This document shows, in pieces, positions 1-6,250 of a stretch of DNA of 17,882 bases (within the stretch, counting starts at the first letter, position 1; each line of letters begins with the position of its first letter). The position numbers and the translations under genes were made by a program. Where the stretch lies: positions 1 to 17,882 of the forward strand of contig JAJQID010000240.1 of NCBI GenBank assembly GCA_021199405.1, written 5' to 3'. This DNA comes from Lachnospiraceae bacterium. Lineage in GTDB: Bacteria; Bacillota; Clostridia; Lachnospirales; Lachnospiraceae. The notes under the pieces were generated by a model. It had not been told where the DNA came from. It worked only from the letters and a program-made list of their open reading frames with translations, and did no database searches.

Positions 1-68
1 CTCTTTCTCCGTTTTACATAAATTCTGAATCCCACAATGGAGCAGGAAACAGATGGAAACTACAGGTG

Positions 69-1361
69 CTAATTTTTATAATAATCGAAGGCAAAGCCAT
101 AAATTTCAACGGTATCGCCATCCTGGATTCCCATTTCCTCCAGCTGTGCAATCACACCCCTGTCCTTCAGAAAATCCTGGAAGAATTTAAAGCCCTTTTC
201 GCTTTCCAGATTGGTATAGCCCAGCATTTTTTCAATACTTGGGCCTTCCACCACATAGGCTTTTTCCTTGACGTCATATTCCACTGTAAAGGGTTCGTCG
301 CCAGTTTCCCTGTGTTCCTCCGGAAAATATTCCTGTTCAAAGATCACAGGCTGATCGTCCAGTTCGGAGAGCATGTCCCAGACCTGATAGAGAAGCTCTC
401 TGACGCCCTTTCCGGTGGCCGCTGAAATCGGCATGACCCGATATCCCTGAGGCTCAAATTCAGCTTTTAAGCGGTTCACAGCCTCATCCGCACCATCATA
501 AAGAAGATCCAGCTTATTGGCCGCAATGATCTGGGGACGGGTTGGAAGGGAAGGACTGTAATTCGCCAGCTCCTTATTGATGGCGTAAATATCCTCCACA
601 GGATCTCTGCCCTCGCTGCCAGCGGCATCCACCACATGAATCAGCACCTTTGTGCGTTCCACATGGCGCAGGAATTCGTGCCCCAGGCCAACCCCTTCGC
701 TGGCGCCTTCGATCAGGCCGGGGATATCTGCCATTACAAAGCCCTTTCCCTCGTCCAGATCCACCACGCCAAGACTGGGCTGCAGGGTGGTAAAATGATA
801 ATTGGCTATCTTGGGTCTGGCGTTGGAAACCCGGCTGATCAGGGTGGATTTCCCTACATTTGGGAAACCTACAAGCCCCACATCGGCAATAACCTTCAAT
901 TCGAGAATCAGCTCCAGCTCCTGGGCCGGCTGTCCGGGCTGGGCATACTTGGGAGCCTGCATGGTAGGAGTAGCATAACGTGCGTTTCCACGACCGCCGT
1001 GTCCGCCCTTCAGCAGAACAAATTCCCTGGTATCTCCGGACATGTCCACGATCACCTGCCCTGTGGAGGCTTCCTTAACGACCGTGCCGGCCGGCACCTG
1101 AATATAGAGATCCTCGCCGCTTTTGCCTTTGCGGTTTTTCTTGTCTCCCTCTTCGCCGGCCTGAGCCGCATACTTTCTCACATGGCGGAAATCTGTCAGG
1201 GTATTGAGTCCTTCGTTCACCCGGAAAATAACGCTGCCGCCATTGCCGCCGTCGCCGCCGTCGGGGCCGCCTGCCGGAACAAACTTTTCCCTTCTGAAAG
1301 AGACGTGACCATTGCCGCCCGCTCCGCTTTTTACAATAATTCTTGCTCTGTCGGCAAACAT
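69..1361 (-). CDS. obgE: Obg-family ribosome-associated GTPase
   Basis: Essential GTPase that acts in late assembly of the 50S ribosomal subunit and in stress signalling. The 430-residue protein shows the three Obg parts in order. First is a glycine-rich Obg fold (about residues 1-158, with GGPDGGDGGNGG). Second is the G domain, with G1 GFPNVGKST at 165-173, G3 DIPG at 212-215, G4 NKLD at 282-285 and G5 SAA at 313-315. Third is a C-terminal OCT domain (about 357-426), found in Gram-positive Obg proteins. The ATG is preceded by AGGAGG at six bases. It is the last complete gene of the rplU-prp-rpmA-obgE cluster, 84 bases after rpmA, with a stem-loop in that gap. Bases 1-68 beyond its stop hold no complete gene, but read on the minus strand they end in GGAGAAAGAG, a likely ribosome-binding site for a next gene outside the window. 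Confidence 0.98.
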   Translation of the reverse strand: MFADRARIIVKSGAGGNGHVSFRREKFVPAGGPDGGDGGNGGSVIFRVNEGLNTLTDFRHVRKYAAQAGEEGDKKNRKGKSGEDLYIQVPAGTVVKEASTGQVIVDMSGDTREFVLLKGGHGGRGNARYATPTMQAPKYAQPGQPAQELELILELKVIADVGLVGFPNVGKSTLISRVSNARPKIANYHFTTLQPSLGVVDLDEGKGFVMADIPGLIEGASEGVGLGHEFLRHVERTKVLIHVVDAAGSEGRDPVEDIYAINKELANYSPSLPTRPQIIAANKLDLLYDGADEAVNRLKAEFEPQGYRVMPISAATGKGVRELLYQVWDMLSELDDQPVIFEQEYFPEEHRETGDEPFTVEYDVKEKAYVVEGPSIEKMLGYTNLESEKGFKFFQDFLKDRGVIAQLEEMGIQDGDTVEIYGFAFDYYKN

Positions 1362-1402
1362 CCGCCGCCTCCTTTTTTACTCATGTGTTTCAGATAATAC
1401 AA

Positions 1403-1431
1403 AGGCTCCAAACCGTCAGAGTCTGGAGCCT
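1403..1431 (-). other. Stem-loop between rpmA and obgE
   Basis: An 8-base-pair perfect stem (AGGCTCCA with TGGAGCCT) closes a 13-base loop. Read on the minus strand it is followed by TTTGTATTA, a weak U-tract, so it could be a leaky terminator, an RNA-processing site or a 3'-end stabiliser. On the plus strand a run of six T follows, but no plus-strand gene ends there. It probably sets the relative amounts of L27 and Obg mRNA; that role is inference. Confidence 0.5.
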
Positions 1432-1445
1432 GTTTTTTGTCCGTG

Positions 1446-1736
1446 TTACTCGGCCTCGGCTACCGGATATACGGAAGCCTTCTTCTTGTCGCGGCCCATT
1501 CTCTCAAATCTGAGAATACCGTCTGCCGTTGCAAACAGTGTGTCGTCTCCGCCGCGGCCTACATTGGTGCCGGGGTGGATCTTCGTGCCGCGCTGTCTGT
1601 AAATAATGTTGCCAGCCTTGACGAATTGTCCGTCAGCCCTTTTCGCACCCAGTCTCTTGGACTCGGAATCTCTGCCGTTCTTGGTAGAGCCCATTCCCTT
1701 TTTGTGGGCAAAAAACTGAAGGTTCAAATTTAACAT
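1446..1736 (-). CDS. rpmA: 50S ribosomal protein L27 with Prp-cleavable N-terminus
   Basis: Ribosomal protein of the large subunit whose N-terminus reaches towards the peptidyl-transferase centre. The 96-residue protein begins MLNLNLQFFA before HKKGMGSTKNGRDS. The extension ending in LQFFA is the known Firmicutes form, which is removed by the cysteine protease Prp to expose the mature start at H11. The core (GRDSESKRLG, GNIIYRQRGTKIHPG, GGDDTLFA) is typical L27. Its Shine-Dalgarno sequence, AAGGAGG, lies inside the last codons of prp, whose stop is four bases upstream of the rpmA ATG, so the two genes are closely coupled. The protease and its substrate are therefore adjacent in one operon. 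Confidence 0.98.
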   Translation of the reverse strand: MLNLNLQFFAHKKGMGSTKNGRDSESKRLGAKRADGQFVKAGNIIYRQRGTKIHPGTNVGRGGDDTLFATADGILRFERMGRDKKKASVYPVAEAE

Positions 1737-1740
1737 GGCC

Positions 1741-2073
1741 TTATACCTCCTTGAATTCTATGCAGCAATACCTTCTGCCGTATTGCCGGCAGATGTCACT
1801 CAGACCAAGAACCAGTGTGTCCATCAGCACCCTCGCCTCTGAGGATAACTCACCTTCAAACTCACAGCGAATATATCCCGTCTCCTCATTGGTCTGCACC
1901 TGGAATTTCGTGTCTGTAAACTTTTCCAGCCCGTTGATGGTGTTGATCACCAGAACGGAGATGGACGCACAGACCATATCCTTTTCCAGGGGAAAACGCT
2001 TATGTCCGGCATGTCCCATGCATGTCATGGAACGATATCTGCTTCCTGATCTCTCAAAAATGATTGTCGTCAT
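1741..2073 (-). CDS. prp: Ribosomal-processing cysteine protease Prp
   Basis: Small cysteine protease (YsxB family, 110 residues) that cuts the N-terminal extension of L27. The catalytic pair is visible: His in GHAGH (H21, with H24 nearby) and Cys in DMVCASIS (C35). It lies between rplU and rpmA, as in most Firmicutes. There is no recognisable Shine-Dalgarno sequence before the ATG; the bases directly upstream read ACACATATCTGATTAT. The gene is in the same reading frame as rplU, eight sense codons after the rplU TAA. Translation may therefore depend on ribosomes finishing rplU and reinitiating, which would keep the protease scarce relative to L21 and L27. That regulatory reading is inference. 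Confidence 0.95.
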   Translation of the reverse strand: MTTIIFERSGSRYRSMTCMGHAGHKRFPLEKDMVCASISVLVINTINGLEKFTDTKFQVQTNEETGYIRCEFEGELSSEARVLMDTLVLGLSDICRQYGRRYCCIEFKEV

Positions 2074-2090
2074 ATAATCAGATATGTGTG

Positions 2091-2106
2091 AATGCGATTA
2101 CGCATT
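2091..2106 (-). other. Hairpin around the rplU stop codon
   Basis: On the minus strand, AATGCG and CGCATT form a perfect 6-base-pair stem around the loop TAAT, which contains the rplU stop codon TAA. It sits just upstream of prp, which lacks a visible ribosome-binding site. There is no U-tract, so it is not an intrinsic terminator. Confidence 0.45.
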
Positions 2107-2403
2107 GATCTTGTCGATCTTTACCTGAGTGTATGCCTGTCTGTGACCGTTCTTCTTGTGATAGCCGGTCTTTCTCTTATACTTGTAAACGATGACCTTC
2201 TTGCCTCTGCCCTGAGCTGTGACGGTTGCTGTTACACTCGCATCCGCAACATCAGCACCGGCCTTAAAGGTTTCTCCGCTTACCGCAAGGACCTGGTCAA
2301 AAGTAATTTCGCTGCCGGTTTCCACATCGAGCTTCTCCACTCTGATCTCGTCACCCTCGGCTACTTTATACTGCTTGCCGCCTGTTGCAATAATAGCGTA
2401 CAT
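2098..2403 (-). CDS. rplU: 50S ribosomal protein L21
   Basis: Large-subunit ribosomal protein that binds 23S rRNA. The 101-residue product starts MYAIIATGGKQYKVAEGDEI and ends with the conserved basic stretch KVIVYKYKRKTGYHKKNGHRQ, which identifies the family; the length is normal. It is the first gene of the rplU-prp-rpmA-obgE operon. The ATG has a strong AGGAGG at 2412-2417, eight bases upstream, and follows a folded leader and a consensus promoter. Confidence 0.98.
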   Translation of the reverse strand: MYAIIATGGKQYKVAEGDEIRVEKLDVETGSEITFDQVLAVSGETFKAGADVADASVTATVTAQGRGKKVIVYKYKRKTGYHKKNGHRQAYTQVKIDKINA

Positions 2404-2485
2404 CTAAGACACCTCCTGTTATTTACTCGCTAACTGTGGTGATGCCCGGTTTTGGGCATACTTATACCTCGTTAAGCGGCATACC
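2404..2485 (-). ncRNA. Ribosomal protein L21 leader (5' UTR structure)
   Basis: The transcribed leader ahead of rplU folds compactly. An outer stem pairs CGCTTAAC (2478-2471) with GTTAGCG (2434-2428) with one bulged base. Inside it, ATGCCC (2459-2454) pairs perfectly with GGGCAT (2447-2442) around the loop AAAACC, and a short GGU/ACC helix can join them. The Shine-Dalgarno sequence follows directly. Position and layout match the L21 leader class known from Firmicutes, thought to mediate feedback control by L21. The fold is read by eye; the class assignment is inference. Confidence 0.7.
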
Positions 2486-2491
2486 TTAGGT

Positions 2492-2520
2492 ATCATAGCA
2501 GTGAAGGTGGTTTTTGTCAA
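2492..2520 (-). promoter_or_regulatory. Consensus housekeeping promoter of rplU-prp-rpmA-obgE
   Basis: TTGACA (2520-2515), a 17-base spacer and TATGAT (2497-2492) give a near-perfect sigma-A-type promoter. The -35 box contains the TGA stop codon of the upstream debranching gene, so the two units touch with no terminator between them. A small inverted repeat, ATACC-TAA-GGTAT (2493-2481), overlaps the -10 box and the expected transcription start near 2485. Confidence 0.88.
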
Positions 2521-4532
2521 GAAATTTTTTTCAAAGCCTCGCAGACCCGCAGAATTTCTCCTACGCTCCAGGCCTGGGCAAAGCACCCCCTGGAAAAAAC
2601 AGGCTCCAGTCCATCGTAAATTTCAGGGAGCTGCCCCACACAGCCCTCCCGCAGGGCGGCTGCAATACCGTCAAGCTGTTTTTCGACCGTTTTTTGGGAC
2701 TCCCGACTGTATCCATTTACCTTTAAATACGCCAGATAATAAGCTCCCAGAGGGAAAGTCCAGACGGTTCCCTGATGGTAGGCCAGATCCCTGGAAAGCA
2801 TGGACCCGCCGTAGTTGGAATGAAACTGAGGATCCTCAGGGTTCAATGTGCGTAGACCTGTCGGAGTGTAAAGCTTTTCAAACACCACATCCACCACCTG
2901 TTTTTCCTTCTCCGGGGAGAGAATGGAAAAAGGCAGGGATACGGCCCAGATCTGATTGCAGCGGATCTGATTGTCACACTTTGCATTTTCTGTACCGGAA
3001 AGCACATCCCTCAGGCATCCTGTCTCCGGGTTCCAGAATTCCTGCTCAAAACTCAGGCGTACCTTTTCTGCCAGAGCGCTGTAATCGAATTTATTGCATC
3101 CAGTCGAATCACAGATTTTCTGAAAAGCCTCCATGATCCGCAGCGCATTATACCAGTAAGCGTTAATTTCCACAGGCTTCCCATGCCGGGGTGTGGGCAG
3201 GATATCGCCGATGCGCACATCCATCCACGTCACCTGATCCAGACCGCTGCCGGCGATAATCAGACCGTCCTCATCCATATGAATGTTATAGTCGGTTCCT
3301 TCCATATAATCATGTACAATCTCCTTCATGACCGGCCATACGCTTCTGACATAGTCAACATCTGAAGTCCTACTATAATATTCATAGACGGTGATGATAA
3401 ATAAAAGCGCCGCATCCGCCGTGTTGTACATGGGCTCATTTTTTCCCTCCGGGAACAGGTTCGGCATCAGTCCCCTTTTACAGTGCTGCGCGAAGGTATC
3501 CAGAATATTCCGTGCCAGATCAAAACGACCGGTGGACAGACACAGTCCTGGCAGGGAGATCATGGTGTCTCTCCCCCAGTCCTCAAAGAAGGGGAATCCG
3601 GCCAGAATCGTCTCCTTATCCGTGGAAGCTCTGTAAGAGATAAAGCTGTCCGCAGCATAGACAAGGGTCTGAGAAAGCGGAGTTTTCAGGCCGGAGGTCT
3701 CTGTCAAAGTCTGATAACGCTCTTCCATTTCCCGCAGCAGAAGGTCGAAGCCGCAGCCCATGTCCGCCTGTTTTTCCAAAGGCTCTGTGCTGTAAAGAAT
3801 CTCTCCTGTAAAATTCGCTCCGGCAGGCACAGTAAATTCCACGCAGTGATTTTTCACACAGGCTCCGGTATCCGGTCTGCCGTCCCTGGCGTCGTAAGAA
3901 TAATAAAAATCATCCCGGTACTCCGGAGCATAGACCAAAACAGATCCGTTGGTCTGTATATACAGGCTTTTGTGAGCGGCTTCTATTTTCAGGGAAGTGA
4001 GTCCTGAAGCTGTACTCAAATCAGAAATGATAAATTTCTGTTCCTTTGAAAGCAAATGTCCCTTGGGCACAAACTGCAGTCCCGGCGTCACACTGAGCAC
4101 AGCCGTTCTTTTGGAACGATTGCAGATTTCATATCTGACACCGATTATATTTCGCCCATGAGCCATGACCACCGTCTTTTCTACTGTCACCCCGGATACA
4201 AAGGAATTCCATATCGGATGTATTTCATAAGAAAAGGAGGTCTGATAATGCCAGCCGTCTTCATTATTTTTTTCATCCTTATACTGCTGACTTGATAGAA
4301 AAATCCTGCTGTCTTCTGCAACAAGCTCCTCTGTCAGATGATGCACCATATTGTATCTGTGGTTGGGCGCTTTCTCCTTTTCGCAGCTCATCAACAGCGC
4401 GTGATCATTGCGGGCGCAGGAGCCGACCATGGTCATGGAGGAGAAGCCTCCCAGTCCATTGGTCATCAGATAACAGTTTTCCTGTCCCCGCTCCAGCGTG
4501 GCGAAATCATTTTTTCCATATAAAAAGCGCAT
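2517..4532 (-). CDS. Glycogen debranching enzyme, amylo-alpha-1,6-glucosidase type
   Basis: Predicted to hydrolyse alpha-1,6 branch residues of glycogen or related glucans in the cytoplasm; no signal peptide is visible. The 671-residue protein has the two-part layout of the bacterial/archaeal GDE family. The N-terminal beta-rich domain carries the hallmark TNGLGGFSSMT near residues 24-34. The C-terminal (alpha/alpha)6 glucosidase domain has FEDWGRDTM (316-324), TWMDVR (435-440), YHQGTVW (585-591) and LPEIYDG (635-641) with a late GCFAQAW. D438 and E637 fit the acid/base pair described for the glucosidase site of the eukaryotic enzyme, an assignment made by motif. It stands alone, with no other glycogen gene nearby. 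It is divergent from the HAD gene and has the ribosome-binding-like AAAGGAG upstream. The gene symbol is not certain. Confidence 0.93.
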   Translation of the reverse strand: MRFLYGKNDFATLERGQENCYLMTNGLGGFSSMTMVGSCARNDHALLMSCEKEKAPNHRYNMVHHLTEELVAEDSRIFLSSQQYKDEKNNEDGWHYQTSFSYEIHPIWNSFVSGVTVEKTVVMAHGRNIIGVRYEICNRSKRTAVLSVTPGLQFVPKGHLLSKEQKFIISDLSTASGLTSLKIEAAHKSLYIQTNGSVLVYAPEYRDDFYYSYDARDGRPDTGACVKNHCVEFTVPAGANFTGEILYSTEPLEKQADMGCGFDLLLREMEERYQTLTETSGLKTPLSQTLVYAADSFISYRASTDKETILAGFPFFEDWGRDTMISLPGLCLSTGRFDLARNILDTFAQHCKRGLMPNLFPEGKNEPMYNTADAALLFIITVYEYYSRTSDVDYVRSVWPVMKEIVHDYMEGTDYNIHMDEDGLIIAGSGLDQVTWMDVRIGDILPTPRHGKPVEINAYWYNALRIMEAFQKICDSTGCNKFDYSALAEKVRLSFEQEFWNPETGCLRDVLSGTENAKCDNQIRCNQIWAVSLPFSILSPEKEKQVVDVVFEKLYTPTGLRTLNPEDPQFHSNYGGSMLSRDLAYHQGTVWTFPLGAYYLAYLKVNGYSRESQKTVEKQLDGIAAALREGCVGQLPEIYDGLEPVFSRGCFAQAWSVGEILRVCEALKKIS

Positions 4533-4582
4533 AAAATGCCAGTCTCCTTTGGTGTTTTTTATTCAGAAAAATGCATGAAGCC

Positions 4583-4611
4583 ATTGTACTAAAAAGATTG
4601 CCGGAGCTCAA
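4583..4611 (-). promoter_or_regulatory. Likely promoter of the debranching enzyme gene
   Basis: TTGAGC (4611-4606), a 17-base spacer and TACAAT (4588-4583), about 50 bases before the ATG. The -10 box matches consensus at five of six positions and the -35 box at four of six. It lies in the 227-base divergent spacer (4533-4759), whose other contents are the opposing promoter and an untranslated leader. Confidence 0.6.
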
Positions 4612-4633
4612 CCTCAAAAACAAAAAAACGCAG

Positions 4634-4662
4634 TTGACAATTTTCTTCCCTTTCAGTAGATT
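4634..4662 (+). promoter_or_regulatory. Possible promoter of the HAD hydrolase gene
   Basis: A perfect TTGACA (4634-4639) with a 17-base spacer leads to TAGATT (4657-4662), a four-of-six -10 box. The implied leader of about 90 bases is AT-rich. The opposing promoter lies 22 bases away, so the two could be coordinated. Confidence 0.5.
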
Positions 4663-4745
4663 AAATGATACAAGAGACAAAAGGTCAGAAATCCGAGTAT
4701 CATACCCTTTTGCCGCTTTAATCATTAAATACTGTTAACATAACG

Positions 4746-4758
4746 AAAGGGAACCTTT
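4746..4758 (+). promoter_or_regulatory. Hairpin over the ribosome-binding site of the HAD gene
   Basis: AAAGG-GAA-CCTTT forms a 5-base-pair hairpin ending one base before the ATG at 4760. The only Shine-Dalgarno-like bases, AAAGGG, are within the stem. This could reduce translation; the stem is short, so its effect is uncertain. Confidence 0.35.
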
Positions 4759-4759
4759 T

Positions 4760-5497
4760 ATGTACCAGAATTACATATTTGACCTGTACGGCACTCTGGT
4801 GGATATCCATACCAACGAGCAAAAAAGATATCTCTGGGAAAAGATGGCGCTGTATATGCGCTTTCAGGGGGCGGAATATACAGCCTCAGAATTAAGACAG
4901 GCTTATTACGAAAAAATAAAAGAACAGAAAAATGAAAAGAGCGTCATAATCAGCGCAAAGCTGGGGATTCATGTGCAGCCCGAGGAAACGGAGGCTTCCT
5001 TTGAGAGGCTGATTCCGGACCTTTACCTTGCCAAAGGGATATCCATCTCAGAAGAAAAAGCTGTGGACTGGGCGGTAATGTTCCGCACTATTTCCATGGA
5101 GCATCTTTCTCTGTATGAGGGAGCTGCCGAACTGCTTGTCAGATTACGTGAAAATGGCAAAAAGGTCTATCTTCTCTCCAACGCTCAGCGCCTGTTCACC
5201 GAGCCGGAGATGCGCGCTCTTGGAATTTATGATTCCTTTGACGCCATCTACTATTCCTCAGACGCCGGCTTCATGAAACCCTCCCCACACTTCTATCAGA
5301 AGCTGCTGAAAGAACAGGGATTAAGTCCGGCGCAGTCCGTCATGGTGGGAAACGACGACAAGGCCGATGCCTGGGGTGCCCATGACAACGGCCTTGACAG
5401 TATTTACGTATATACCAGACAGTCTCCGAGGATGGAAAGTCCACTCCCGGCTAACTGCCAGAAAATCAATGAAATTTCAGAGGTCTTTGAAGGGTAG
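4760..5497 (+). CDS. HAD-superfamily hydrolase
   Basis: The only plus-strand gene. The 245-residue protein has all four HAD motifs: I, FDLYGTLVD with nucleophile D8; II, LLSNAQ with S140; III, MKPSPHFY with K173; IV, VGNDDKAD with D199 and D200. A helical cap (about residues 18-115) lies between motif I and the rest of the core, as in subfamily I enzymes acting on small molecules. The second acidic residue of motif I, general acid in most HAD phosphatases, is Tyr (Y10). The DxYGT form is common in haloacid-dehalogenase-like branches, so phosphatase activity should not be assumed; the substrate is unknown. It has its own divergent promoter and converges on the Cytidylate_kin2 gene with a 10-base gap. 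Confidence 0.9.
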   Translation: MYQNYIFDLYGTLVDIHTNEQKRYLWEKMALYMRFQGAEYTASELRQAYYEKIKEQKNEKSVIISAKLGIHVQPEETEASFERLIPDLYLAKGISISEEKAVDWAVMFRTISMEHLSLYEGAAELLVRLRENGKKVYLLSNAQRLFTEPEMRALGIYDSFDAIYYSSDAGFMKPSPHFYQKLLKEQGLSPAQSVMVGNDDKADAWGAHDNGLDSIYVYTRQSPRMESPLPANCQKINEISEVFEG

Positions 5498-5515
5498 CTT
5501 CCAGGGCTCACCCTT
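5490..5515. terminator. Possible shared hairpin between convergent genes
   Basis: AAGGGT (5490-5495) pairs with ACCCTT (5510-5515), and an inner AGC/GCT helix can form inside. The structure covers the HAD stop codon (5495-5497) and the opposing stop codon (5508-5510). T-richness follows on the plus strand (TTCTCTG), but neither side has a true U-tract, so termination is likely weak or factor-assisted. Confidence 0.4.
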
Positions 5516-6134
5516 TTCTCTGTTCCTCCAGAATTTTGATGTACTCATACAGAAAATCTACGGTGCCGTCAACACCCAGTACCCCGCTGTCGATGCACAG
5601 ATGATAGCTGTCAGCCCTGCCCCACTTCTTGGCGGAGTAATAATTGTAATAGCTCTGCCGCTGTTTGTCCGTCTTGCGGCACATATCCTTCGCTTCCGCG
5701 ATAGTCACATTGTGGCGGGCACTGACACGCTTCGCCTTGGCGTCCTCCTGTCCGAAAATAAAAACATTCAAACAGTTGTCAAAATCGCTGAGGGCATAAT
5801 CCGCACACCTGCCCACGATTACGCAGGCGCCCTCCGCTGCGATCTTTTTCACTGTGTCAAACTGTGCCAGGAAAACCTTCTGGCTGATGGGCATCTCAGA
5901 AAATGCCTGATTATAGCCAAAGGAGTAAGAATCCATTACAACACTGTACAGAAAAGAGCTGGTAGGCCTCTCATCATGCATCCTGATCATTTCCTCGGCA
6001 AAGCCGCTCTCCTGGGCAGCCCTGGCCAGCAGCTCCTTGTCAAAATAAGGAACCTCCATCTTTTTCGCCAGCTTTTCACCAATTTCACGTCCGCCGGAGC
6101 CAAATTGTCTGCCAATTGTCACGATTGTATTCAT
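5508..6134 (-). CDS. Cytidylate kinase-like protein (Cytidylate_kin2 family)
   Basis: A 208-residue P-loop protein of the cytidylate kinase-like family common in Clostridia; the phosphate acceptor is not known. The start is placed at 6134 because MNTIVTIGRQFGSGGREIG begins exactly like the family and is preceded by AGGAGG. An upstream in-frame ATG at 6206 would add 24 unrelated residues that overlap the promoter. The nucleotide-binding loop GRQFGSGGREIG (residues 8-19) has Arg15 where typical P-loop kinases have the Lys of GKS/T. The hallmark VIVGRCADYAL is at about 105-115, and a lid-like region with basic residues (RKTDKQRQSYYNYY) is near 153-166. It is separated from rluD by 116 AT-rich bases with a promoter-like sequence, so it is probably its own unit. 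Confidence 0.85.
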   Translation of the reverse strand: MNTIVTIGRQFGSGGREIGEKLAKKMEVPYFDKELLARAAQESGFAEEMIRMHDERPTSSFLYSVVMDSYSFGYNQAFSEMPISQKVFLAQFDTVKKIAAEGACVIVGRCADYALSDFDNCLNVFIFGQEDAKAKRVSARHNVTIAEAKDMCRKTDKQRQSYYNYYSAKKWGRADSYHLCIDSGVLGVDGTVDFLYEYIKILEEQRKG

Positions 6135-6196
6135 ACCACATCCTCCTGTTCTGTAATTGATTTGCCAAGTATATCGGTATGCCTTTATTTTTGATA

Positions 6197-6225
6197 ATAA
6201 TAACAAAAATTTTCAAAAAAAGCAA
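6197..6225 (-). promoter_or_regulatory. Likely promoter of the Cytidylate_kin2 gene
   Basis: TTGCTT (6225-6220), a 17-base spacer and TATTAT (6202-6197) lie in a strongly AT-rich gap between rluD and this gene. The -10 box matches five of six positions; the -35 box is weaker. No GC-rich terminator for rluD is visible in the gap. Confidence 0.5.
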
Positions 6226-6250
6226 CTATTTTTATCAATTTTTACCAATC

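Noticed and set aside
636..1397. Plus-strand open frame of 253 codons
   Set aside because: Antisense to obgE, which is unmistakable; the translation has no recognisable motif.
4507..4725. Minus-strand open frame of 72 codons
   Set aside because: It lies in the divergent spacer across the promoters and the start of the debranching gene; no family and no ribosome-binding site.
5367..6194. Plus-strand open frame of 275 codons
   Set aside because: It overlaps the end of the HAD gene in another frame and then runs antisense through the Cytidylate_kin2 gene; no coding features of its own.
6135..6206. 24-residue N-terminal extension of the Cytidylate_kin2 protein
   Set aside because: It has no family similarity and overlaps the proposed -10 box; a strong AGGAGG precedes the ATG at 6134.
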